NCBI GenBank assembly: GCA_018815145.1
Contig: JAHIYL010000240.1
Span: forward strand, 1-6,635
Reading direction: 5' to 3'
Length of the DNA stretch: 6,635 bases
Origin: Nanobdellota archaeon
Lineage (GTDB): Archaea > Nanobdellota > Nanobdellia > Woesearchaeales > GW2011-AR15
A program made the position numbers and the translations under genes. Below, in pieces: positions 1 to 5,442 of the stretch; position 1 is the stretch's first letter; the number at the start of each line of letters is the position of its first letter. A model generated the notes under the pieces. The model was not told the DNA's origin. It did not search any database and worked only from the letters and a program-made list of their open reading frames with translations.

Positions 1-111
1 ACGCCCTAAAGGGCGGGGTTTGCGGCCACTTCCTAAACCGCCAAAACTTTGGGATGCTGAAGTCGAGACCGTATCCACGGGTTAAAACCCCTGGTTTTGG
101 TCTCTGACTTC
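1..111 (+). repeat. Structured repeat copy A (candidate ncRNA or small mobile element), 5' end cut by window
   Basis: This stretch aligns with 5323-5431 at roughly 85% identity by hand alignment; positions 1-57 differ from the other copy at only two sites, 8 and 36. It contains a hairpin CGCCC-TAAA-GGGCG near the window edge. A long terminal hairpin follows: 59-64 pairs with 106-111 and 65-70 pairs with 99-104, leaving T105 bulged. Inside it, CCA (75-77) pairs with TGG (92-94) and GGGT (79-82) with ACCC (87-90) around a TAAA loop. The left strand of the long first stem seen in copy B must lie before base 1. A T-rich tract follows at once, which suits the end of a plus-strand transcript. Strand and nature are inferred: it could be a structured RNA or a palindromic mobile element. 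Confidence 0.7.
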
Positions 112-120
112 TCGCATAAT

Positions 121-150
121 TATTTTTGTTCTTTTCTCTTCTTTCTATCT
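121..150 (+). terminator. T-rich tract, possible archaeal terminator after repeat copy A
   Basis: A pyrimidine-rich run with T5 and T4 stretches starts about 10 nt after the terminal hairpin of repeat copy A and ends before the TATA box of the DHH gene. Archaeal transcription commonly stops at oligo-T tracts, so this could end an RNA made from the repeat or from a gene to the left of the window. There is no other evidence. Confidence 0.35.
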
Positions 151-161
151 CAAAACAAATA

Positions 162-170
162 TTTTATAAA
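162..170 (+). promoter_or_regulatory. TATA box of the DHH phosphoesterase gene
   Basis: TTTTATAAA is centred about 30 nt before the ATG at 196, the spacing expected for an archaeal TATA box with transcription starting at or just before the start codon. No ribosome binding site lies between, so a leaderless or nearly leaderless mRNA is likely. Confidence 0.6.
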
Positions 171-195
171 CAATTTCCTGGTTCTAAAATCCCAT

Positions 196-1215
196 ATGAA
201 AATTCCAGAAAATGTATTCAATGAAATCAAGAAAGAAGCAGATACTTCTTCATATCCCCTCATCTTCTTTGACGACGATGCTGACGGGCTATCATCATTT
301 CTGATGCTGTACAAATACATCGGTGACGGGACTGGTGTCATAATAAAGACAACGCCGATAATTGATGACAAATTCATCAAAAAAGCAAAAGAGACAGACT
401 GCGACAAGATATTCATCCTTGATATTGCTGAAGTGAAGCAGGAATTCATTGAATCAGTCAGTACAAAGATAGTATGGGTTGACCATCATCAGCCTCAGGC
501 CATGCATGGCATAACATACTTTAACCCATCAAACTATATAAAAAATAGCAGACCTGCAAGCTACATGATGTATAAATCACTAAAAAACAGTATCTGGCTT
601 GCTGCAGCCGGATGCATCGGTGACTGGTATATCCCGGATTTCATCAAAGAATTTGCCAAAGAATATCCAGACCTATGGGATGAAAATATCAAAGAGCCTG
701 ATGCTGCCCTGTTCTCGACAAAAATTGGACTTCTTGCAAAAGTCTTTAATTTCATGCTGAAGGGTACGACCAAAGATGCCATGGTTTGTGTCAAGATAAT
801 GACCAGGATCAAATCTCCCTATGAAATATTGGATCAGACAACTGCACAGGGTAAGTTCATTTGGAAAAAATTCATGAAGATAAATACAATATACGAAAGA
901 CTCATATCTGAAGCATCTGAAGCAGATGGAAAGATTCTCACGTACATTTACCAGGGACATAACATGAGTCTTACAAGTGATCTCTCAAACGAGCTGCTAT
1001 ACAGGAATCCTGATAAGGTAATCATTGTTGGAAGAGAGAGGAATGGAGAACTCAAGCTTTCTTTCAGGGCCAAAGATGTCAATATCCTGAAACTGGCACA
1101 AAATGCCATGGAAGGGACAACAGGATTCTGCGGAGGCCACAACCAGGCTTGCGGCGGTATGGTGAAGAGGGCTGATTTCGAAAGTTTTTTAAAGAAGGTA
1201 CAAGCATCATTATGA
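196..1215 (+). CDS. DHH/DHHA1-family phosphoesterase (RecJ-like nuclease or nanoRNase type)
   Basis: This is a predicted metal-dependent phosphoesterase of 339 residues. The motifs of the DHH superfamily are present in order: FFDDDADGLSS near residues 24-34 (motif I), LDIAEV near 75-80 (motif II Asp), VDHH at 95-98 (motif III), and GD at 142-143 (motif IV). A C-terminal DHHA1-type GGHNQACGG lies near 313-321. Family members hydrolyse phosphodiester bonds, for example as single-strand exonucleases of the archaeal RecJ/GAN/HAN group or as nanoRNase/pApase; the sequence alone does not fix the substrate. The protein is short next to bacterial RecJ (usually over 550 residues) and has no room for an extra OB domain. 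I chose the ATG at 196. An in-frame TTG at 97 would run through repeat copy A and lies upstream of the TATA box. The next gene starts 40 nt after the stop and seems to have its own promoter. Confidence 0.9.
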   Translation: MKIPENVFNEIKKEADTSSYPLIFFDDDADGLSSFLMLYKYIGDGTGVIIKTTPIIDDKFIKKAKETDCDKIFILDIAEVKQEFIESVSTKIVWVDHHQPQAMHGITYFNPSNYIKNSRPASYMMYKSLKNSIWLAAAGCIGDWYIPDFIKEFAKEYPDLWDENIKEPDAALFSTKIGLLAKVFNFMLKGTTKDAMVCVKIMTRIKSPYEILDQTTAQGKFIWKKFMKINTIYERLISEASEADGKILTYIYQGHNMSLTSDLSNELLYRNPDKVIIVGRERNGELKLSFRAKDVNILKLAQNAMEGTTGFCGGHNQACGGMVKRADFESFLKKVQASL

Positions 1216-1223
1216 TTCTATAC

Positions 1224-1232
1224 ATTATATTA
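1224..1232 (+). promoter_or_regulatory. TATA-like box of the CPA2 antiporter gene
   Basis: ATTATATTA is centred about 28 nt before the ATG at 1256, within the short gap after the DHH gene. The spacing again predicts transcription starting at the ATG. A weak alternative for translation is AGGTAG at 1245-1250, five bases before the ATG, which could act as a partial Shine-Dalgarno site if the gene is read from an upstream transcript. Confidence 0.45.
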
Positions 1233-1255
1233 ATTGCAGAATACAGGTAGAAAAT

Positions 1256-2680
1256 ATGAAACAGAAGATGATAAAGTCTGCAAAGGACATCCATGATGAC
1301 ATAAAAAGAATACCAAAAAAAATCAGGAAGATACCAAGTGATATCAAGGGCATCATAGAGGAGCCGAAAAAAGCAAAAGAGCATTTCACAAGGATTGCGG
1401 TCATAATCCTGACCCTCATGTTCATTGTCCTTGTATTTTCAGTTATCAGAAGCAGTTTTTCAGCGTCAGTAGATCCTGAGAAACATATTTATTTCGAGAT
1501 TGTCCTCTTGCTGCTTCTGGCTGTTCTTGCTGAGATGAGCGTGTTCTATCTTAAACAGGAATCAGTGATAATATTGATGATACTTGGAATGATAATTTCA
1601 CCAAGCTTTTTTGAATTATTATGGGAATTTTTGCATGGTCTCAATATGTTTTCTGCTCTTCCTCTTGCACCACCTATTCTTTTCCATCATCCTGAGATAA
1701 TCCATATATTTGCCCAGCTTGGGGCAGTCATCCTTCTTTTCAAGGTCGGGATCCACAGCAAGATAGAAAAGATATTTGCTAAAGAGAACCTGCTGGTTGC
1801 TGTATCAGGTATAGTCTTTCCTTTTGCTGCCGGCTATCTTTATGCCACTTTTTCAGGTGAATCATTTGCATTTTCAATGTTTGTCGGTTCGTGCCTTGCA
1901 GCAACCAGCGTAGGTGTGACTGTTGCTGTACTAAAAAGCCTGGGAGTCCTCAGCAAGAAGTTCTCTGACGTGATCATCGGCGCTGCAATAATCGATGATA
2001 TCCTTGGTCTGATAGTATTATCTATGGTGACAAATCTTGTTGAAGCAGAAGGAAATGTCATTGCTTCCATAAGTTCAACATTCATCACTGCAGGCATATT
2101 CATAATAGGCGCCATCATTACAGGGAAATACGTAATCAAGTACATCGATGAGCAGGAAATGGGACCAAAGCGGTTCCTCCTGACAATTTCGTTCATGCTC
2201 TTTTTTTCCTATGTTGCAGAGGTAATAAAGCTGTCTGCAATAGTCGGTGCTTTTTTGGCAGGAATAATAATTTCAAGGAGCAAGCATCAGGAGGAAATAG
2301 AATCGAAGACCTATGGCCTGGAACTGCTTTTCACACCCATATTCTTCATTTCATTAGGCTCGCTTGTTAATGTGAAGTCACTGTATTATTTTTTCATCCC
2401 AATACTTATCATCACTTTGATCGCAGTATTAAGCAAGACAATAGGTGCCGGGCTCACTGCCTTTTTGTCCAAGATGAACTGGAAGGAATCGCTCATTGTC
2501 GGTGTTGGCATGGTACCAAGAGGAGAAGTTGCATTGATCATCGCTGCAATCGGGTTTTCCAAAGGGATACTGGGTGAGAATGAATATTCGATACTCTCTG
2601 CAATGGCCCTCTTGACAAGCTTTCTGGTACCGTCAGTACTGGCATTTTTGATAAAGAAATATCAGAAAGATCTGACATAG
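1256..2680 (+). CDS. CPA2-family cation/proton antiporter (NapA/KefB-like)
   Basis: This is a predicted integral membrane antiporter of 474 residues exchanging Na+ or K+ for H+. A Lys-rich cytoplasmic N-terminus of about 46 residues precedes a first membrane segment near 47-65; the rest is a string of hydrophobic helices. Family hallmarks are visible: ATSVGVT (216-222) in the segment before the ion site, the paired aspartates IIDD (D247, D248), AIVGAFLAG (328-336), and MVPRGEVALIIA (419-430). The Asp-Asp pair is the ion-binding pair of electrogenic Na+/H+ exchangers such as NapA and NhaA. K+-efflux members usually lack the second Asp, so Na+/H+ exchange is favoured, by inference. There is no C-terminal TrkA-N (RCK) domain: the protein ends about 14 residues after its last helix. 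The N-terminal extension is unusual and its role unknown. The gene converges with the NhaP-type gene at 2736. Confidence 0.9.
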   Translation: MKQKMIKSAKDIHDDIKRIPKKIRKIPSDIKGIIEEPKKAKEHFTRIAVIILTLMFIVLVFSVIRSSFSASVDPEKHIYFEIVLLLLLAVLAEMSVFYLKQESVIILMILGMIISPSFFELLWEFLHGLNMFSALPLAPPILFHHPEIIHIFAQLGAVILLFKVGIHSKIEKIFAKENLLVAVSGIVFPFAAGYLYATFSGESFAFSMFVGSCLAATSVGVTVAVLKSLGVLSKKFSDVIIGAAIIDDILGLIVLSMVTNLVEAEGNVIASISSTFITAGIFIIGAIITGKYVIKYIDEQEMGPKRFLLTISFMLFFSYVAEVIKLSAIVGAFLAGIIISRSKHQEEIESKTYGLELLFTPIFFISLGSLVNVKSLYYFFIPILIITLIAVLSKTIGAGLTAFLSKMNWKESLIVGVGMVPRGEVALIIAAIGFSKGILGENEYSILSAMALLTSFLVPSVLAFLIKKYQKDLT

Positions 2681-2735
2681 AAATCTTGAATATGCTAGAA
2701 TTTTGAAAAGCTTCTGATTTATTGATGAGCTGCCT
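2681..2735. other. Convergent intergenic gap between the two antiporter genes
   Basis: These 55 bases separate the stop codons of the plus-strand CPA2 gene and the minus-strand NhaP-type gene. I see no strong hairpin and no run longer than four T or four A, so no clear terminator can be called for either gene. Confidence 0.5.
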
Positions 2736-4316
2736 TCATTGTATCTGTTCTCCTTTTATTATCAACTCTTTGTTTAGCCCTGACACCATGTCATGCAATG
2801 TCTCTTCACTTATCAGACCTTCCTTGTGCGCATCAAGGAGTGCACTTTTTTGCGTCAGAAGAAGGGTCTTTTCAATATTATCAACTCGTTTTTTCTCCAT
2901 CTCAGGGTATTTTTTGAATAGCCGGACAAACTCTTTCTGCCTTTTCTCTTCTGTCAACCTATTGTTTCGCATAAATTGCGTGTAGATCTTTCTGGATATG
3001 ATCTTGGAGCTGAGCAATTTTTCCAATTCATCTTCAATTGCCTTTATCTTTATGAGCTCAGCTCTCAATGTGTCAAATTCATGCTCATACTGTTTTTTTC
3101 TCTTTGTCAGGTTCAGATATCTGAGCAAAGGTGTCATAGTCATGCCCTGTATCACAAGAGAGAGGAAGACCGCGCCAAATACACTTGACAGGATCAGGCT
3201 TCTGTTTGGTATCTCAACAGGAAGACTGAGAGCCAGAACCATTGAAAGTCCTCCATGCAGACCCCCCCATATGATTGCATGCTGCCATTTTGTCGGTACA
3301 TACTCATCAGTTGTTGTGAGTATCTTAGAATCATCAATACGATTAAGAAGATTTGAAAGCAGATATATCGATACTGCTCTTCCTATAGTCGTAGAAATGA
3401 ACACCAGAAGTATAGGAACAATGTGAAAAACCAGATCAGCAATCTTGATCTCGATCCCTATAAGAAGAAAGACTATTGAATTAAGGATTGTCCCAATGAC
3501 CTCCCAATAGGAGCCGATGCTTACCTTGACTGTGGGACTCATGTATCTTGTTGCATAATTTCCGATTACAAGACCAGAAGTGACCGAACATACAACTCCT
3601 GACAATCCCAGATGCTCTGCTATCAGGAAGCTGGCATAGGCAAGGACAGTTGTAAGTGTGATCTGAATTATGCTGTCATTTATATTCCTTAATACTCTGG
3701 CCAAACCAAAACCAAGCAAAAATCCAAGTGCTATTCCACCCAGGAATAGTCTGGCAAATGACACTACTCCGCTTGTCATGCTGAAATTCCCAGTCACGAC
3801 GACAGCAAGGAAGATCCTGAAAAGAACAATAGAAGTCCCGTCATTGAAAAGTGATTCTCCCTCAAGAATTGTGGTCAATTTTTTTGAGATTCCAAGCTTC
3901 TTGAAAATATTCAAGACAGCTATCGGATCAGTCGGTGTTATTATTGTTGCCAGAAGAAATCCGATCTCCCAAGGCAACCTGAGAACAAAATGAAGGGCTG
4001 AACCAGTTATCATAACACTTATCAGAACTCCAAATATCGAAAAAAGGGATATTGTCTTCAGGTTTTTTCTGAATTCATTGAAATCAATATTCATGGCTCC
4101 TTCAAAAAGAAGGGCTGGCAAGAACAAAGTGAGCAGCAGCTCAGGAGTAAGATGAAGACCGATATCTATATGAAAAAAAGTGAGCCCTAGACCAGTGAAA
4201 ATAAGGACAAGAGTTGACGGCAGGTTAAATTTTCTTGCGATCAGAGATGCAATTGCAACTATGATGAACGCAATCAACACTATCTCCAGATTAATTACTG
4301 TACTGTCCACAACCAT
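2736..4316 (-). CDS. CPA1-family Na+/H+ antiporter (NhaP-like) with cytoplasmic helical tail
   Basis: This is a predicted inner-membrane Na+/H+ exchanger of 526 residues. CPA1 motifs are clear: LFEGAMNID with Glu at 72, TPTDP at 127-131, EGESLFNDG with the ion-site Asn-Asp at 158-159, and WGGLHGG at 350-356. In most NhaP/NHE proteins the last motif is WGGLRG; here the conserved Arg is His354. About 400 residues of membrane helices are followed by a charged tail of about 120 residues rich in Lys and Glu, probably helical or coiled-coil and cytoplasmic, where family members often carry regulatory regions. Start choice: the ATG at 4316 lies about 42 nt from a TATA box and has a G-rich stretch (GGGGGT) about 10 nt upstream that may act as a ribosome binding site. 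The in-frame TTG at 4340 lies too close to the TATA box to be in the mRNA. Confidence 0.92.
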   Translation of the reverse strand: MVVDSTVINLEIVLIAFIIVAIASLIARKFNLPSTLVLIFTGLGLTFFHIDIGLHLTPELLLTLFLPALLFEGAMNIDFNEFRKNLKTISLFSIFGVLISVMITGSALHFVLRLPWEIGFLLATIITPTDPIAVLNIFKKLGISKKLTTILEGESLFNDGTSIVLFRIFLAVVVTGNFSMTSGVVSFARLFLGGIALGFLLGFGLARVLRNINDSIIQITLTTVLAYASFLIAEHLGLSGVVCSVTSGLVIGNYATRYMSPTVKVSIGSYWEVIGTILNSIVFLLIGIEIKIADLVFHIVPILLVFISTTIGRAVSIYLLSNLLNRIDDSKILTTTDEYVPTKWQHAIIWGGLHGGLSMVLALSLPVEIPNRSLILSSVFGAVFLSLVIQGMTMTPLLRYLNLTKRKKQYEHEFDTLRAELIKIKAIEDELEKLLSSKIISRKIYTQFMRNNRLTEEKRQKEFVRLFKKYPEMEKKRVDNIEKTLLLTQKSALLDAHKEGLISEETLHDMVSGLNKELIIKGEQIQ

Positions 4317-4354
4317 TGTTTTGTTTACCCCCTGCTGCAACTAAAAGGCATCGG

Positions 4355-4366
4355 ATATAAAAATAT
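4355..4366 (-). promoter_or_regulatory. TATA box of the NhaP-type antiporter gene
   Basis: An AT-only run reads TTTTATAT on the minus strand and is centred near 4358. Transcription would start near 4331, giving a leader of about 15 nt before the ATG at 4316. This makes it the only gene here with a likely short leader and a G-rich ribosome-binding-like stretch. Confidence 0.5.
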
Positions 4367-4384
4367 TTGCATGAAAAAATATTT

Positions 4385-4406
4385 AAAAAAAAGTAGCGGG
4401 GGGTAG
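4385..4406 (-). repeat. Detached copy of the tRNA-iMet 3' end plus T-run (direct repeat, left copy)
   Basis: These 22 bases are identical to 4500-4521. They hold the last bases of the T-stem, the 3' acceptor strand, the discriminator base and the T8 tract of the initiator tRNA gene, but no remaining tRNA body. A tRNA 3'-end fragment repeated beyond an intact tRNA is the classic footprint of integrase-mediated insertion at a tRNA gene. A local duplication would look the same. The T8 could also end a minus-strand transcript. Confidence 0.7.
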
Positions 4407-4499
4407 GATGTAAACGAACTGGATTATCAGTTCACACTAAGATGCAGCATTTGCAGGGAAAAAATGCTCAGCTGCACAATTATTTGAAAAAATTACTAC
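4407..4499 (-). other. 93-bp interval between tRNA 3'-end repeats, with hairpin potential
   Basis: No convincing reading frame fits here. Two inverted repeats are visible. GAACTG and CAGTTC enclose a six-base loop near 4419-4436. TGCAGC and GCTGCA enclose about 22 bases near 4443-4476, with a competing inner pairing GCATTT/AAATGC. The interval could be the remnant of an integrated element or a small RNA ending at the T8 in the left repeat. I could not fold it into a second tRNA. Confidence 0.35.
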
Positions 4500-4507
4500 A
4501 AAAAAAA
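4500..4507 (-). terminator. T8 terminator of the tRNA-iMet gene
   Basis: The minus strand carries eight consecutive T two bases after the discriminator base of the tRNA, as expected for oligo-T termination of an archaeal tRNA transcript. Confidence 0.6.
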
Positions 4508-4521
4508 GTAGCGGGGGGTAG
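4500..4521 (-). repeat. Direct repeat, right copy (inside the intact tRNA-iMet gene)
   Basis: This copy of the 22-bp repeat overlaps the real tRNA 3' end. Its exact partner is at 4385-4406, 115 bp away start to start. If the repeat arose by integration, this is the copy that keeps the tRNA functional. Confidence 0.7.
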
Positions 4522-4583
4522 ATTTGAACTACCGACCTACGGGTTATGAGCCCGTCGGGCACTCCTGACTGCCCTACCCCGCT
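4509..4583 (-). tRNA. Initiator tRNA-Met (anticodon CAT)
   Basis: The gene folds into a complete cloverleaf of 75 nt without an intron. The acceptor is AGCGGGG with CCCCGCT and discriminator A. The D-stem is GGGC with GCCC, the anticodon stem ACGGG with CCCGT around loop CTCATAA, and the T-stem GGTAG with CTACC around loop TTCAAAT. The CAT anticodon with an A1:U72 pair and three consecutive G:C pairs next to the anticodon loop marks the archaeal initiator rather than elongator Met or tRNA-Ile2. CCA is not encoded. A TATA box lies about 29 nt upstream and a T8 tract directly downstream, so it is a free-standing gene. Confidence 0.96.
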
Positions 4584-4607
4584 GCATAGGTAAGAGAAAT
4601 TGGTATT

Positions 4608-4617
4608 ATTTATAAAT
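4608..4617 (-). promoter_or_regulatory. TATA box of the tRNA-iMet gene
   Basis: ATTTATAAAT, a perfect palindrome, is centred about 29 nt upstream of the first tRNA base. The spacing and sequence fit a strong archaeal promoter. Confidence 0.7.
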
Positions 4618-4627
4618 CTTATTGTGG

Positions 4628-4633
4628 AAAAAA
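4628..4633 (-). terminator. T6 run after the unrecognised membrane protein gene
   Basis: Six T on the minus strand lie about 34 nt after the stop codon of the gene at 4667-5227 and before the tRNA TATA box, a plausible oligo-T termination site separating the two transcripts. Confidence 0.4.
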
Positions 4634-4666
4634 CTCTCCTAAGATTAATTTTCTTTTGTGATCTAT

Positions 4667-5227
4667 TCATCCATTGTATACCAGGATCTGCAGCCAATGC
4701 ATGATGAATCTTGAAAATGCGATGAAATAGACTATGTTCAGGACAAAAGGGATTCCTGTATCTGCAAGAACCTTCAGCAATGGTATCCTCAACAATATTG
4801 ATAGCAGCACTATGAGAAGATAGCAGGCAATTGTAAGGATTACCCCAGTAACCTGTATATCAAGATGCATCATATACTCAGATATATATATGATAAATGC
4901 CTGCACAGGATAGATTGAAAATGTGGTGTCACCAAGACCGCAGCATAGCAGTCTTGGCAAAAGGCCTGCTGCCAGAAGGAATGTAATTCCTACACCAGTA
5001 TTCCGTATATGGGCAAAAAGCAATGCCAGATAAAAAACAATTCCTATATCGATTGGAATCTCTTTTTTCAGCCTGATATATTCAAAGACTCCTATGCAGA
5101 TGGTGACAATCGCGGTAAAAAAATACCTGAGATTTAAGACCACATAGATGAAAATTGCTAATATGATAATATTTTTAATATGGATTTCATGAGACTGAAT
5201 CCTATTTTTGCTCTTATTTTTACCCAT
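4667..5227 (-). CDS. Unrecognised multi-spanning membrane protein
   Basis: I do not recognise the family of this 186-residue protein. A short basic, hydrophilic N-terminus (first 16 residues) is followed by about six hydrophobic segments, near 17-34, 36-50, 60-75, 78-96, 124-146 and 158-178, with a weaker one near 103-118. Visible details are paired cysteines (LLCCGLGD, 93-100), a loop with charged residues EYIRLKKE near 49-56, and few acidic residues inside the membrane. No catalytic or transporter signature is apparent. The ATG at 5227 lies about 27 nt from a TATA box and has no Shine-Dalgarno site, so the mRNA is probably leaderless. It seems to be a single-gene transcript, bounded by repeat copy B upstream and a T6 run downstream. 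Coding status rests on the long uninterrupted frame, coherent hydrophobicity and well-placed promoter. Confidence 0.8.
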   Translation of the reverse strand: MGKNKSKNRIQSHEIHIKNIIILAIFIYVVLNLRYFFTAIVTICIGVFEYIRLKKEIPIDIGIVFYLALLFAHIRNTGVGITFLLAAGLLPRLLCCGLGDTTFSIYPVQAFIIYISEYMMHLDIQVTGVILTIACYLLIVLLSILLRIPLLKVLADTGIPFVLNIVYFIAFSRFIMHWLQILVYNG

Positions 5228-5249
5228 GCATATACTTAAGCATCCAGAA

Positions 5250-5262
5250 GATATAAATTTAT
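5250..5262 (-). promoter_or_regulatory. Palindromic TATA region, possibly bidirectional
   Basis: ATAAATTTAT at 5253-5262 is a perfect palindrome. On the minus strand it lies about 27-30 nt before the ATG at 5227. On the plus strand the same box would start a transcript near 5284-5290, just before structured repeat copy B. The minus-strand role is well supported by spacing; the plus-strand role is inference. Confidence 0.5.
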
Positions 5263-5292
5263 TCTAAAATTCAAAAAAAAATAGTCTGATAT

Positions 5293-5431
5293 CACAAAGT
5301 TTTGGCAGGAAGTGACCTACCCACGCCCTTAAGGGCGGGGTTTGCGGCCACTTCCTATACCGCCAAAACTTTGGGATGCCAAAGTAGAGGCTGTATCCCT
5401 GGGCTTAACCCTCGGTTTTAGCCTCGACTTT
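5293..5431 (+). repeat. Structured repeat copy B (complete; candidate ncRNA or small mobile element)
   Basis: This is the complete copy, about 139 bp. The first domain is a long hairpin: 5295-5306 pairs with 5362-5373 over 12 bp, and 5307-5314 pairs with 5349-5356 over 8 bp, leaving 5357-5361 unpaired. At its tip, CCC (5320-5322) and CGCCC (5324-5328) pair with GGGCG (5333-5337) and GGG (5338-5340) around a TTAA loop, with A5323 bulged. The second domain pairs 5381-5385 with 5427-5431 and 5387-5392 with 5420-5425, and holds an inner GGG/CCC stem (5401-5403 with 5409-5411). It sits 12 nt from the stop of the PAC2 gene, so on the minus strand it would form that gene's 3' UTR. On the plus strand it could be an independent RNA. 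Tip hairpins of this kind are known at IS200/IS605-type ends, but no transposase is near. Confidence 0.75.
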
Positions 5432-5442
5432 AACGAATATTT

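Noticed and set aside
97..195. N-terminal extension of the DHH gene from a TTG at 97
   Set aside because: It would overlap the structured repeat and T-rich tract, lies upstream of the TATA box, encodes a Phe/Asn-rich segment unlike DHH proteins, and the ATG at 196 has ideal promoter spacing.
2998..3426. Plus-strand open frame of 142 codons inside the NhaP-type gene
   Set aside because: It is antisense to a well-supported gene with clear family motifs; its composition is that of a shadow frame.
4317..4340. Eight-residue extension of the NhaP-type gene from a TTG at 4340
   Set aside because: The TTG is only about 18 nt from the centre of the TATA box, so it would probably not be in the transcript; ATG 4316 has a better context.
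4385..4499. A second, degenerate tRNA gene downstream of tRNA-iMet
   Set aside because: Only the 3' end matches; I could not find an anticodon arm with a seven-base loop, a D-arm or a 5' acceptor strand.
4437..4697. Minus-strand open frame of 86 codons over the tRNA region
   Set aside because: It runs straight through the initiator tRNA gene, its promoter and its terminator, and has no protein-like features.
1..5431. CRISPR array or repeat cluster suggested by the repeated hairpins
   Set aside because: There are only two copies, 5.3 kb apart, each over 100 bp and with no regular spacers.
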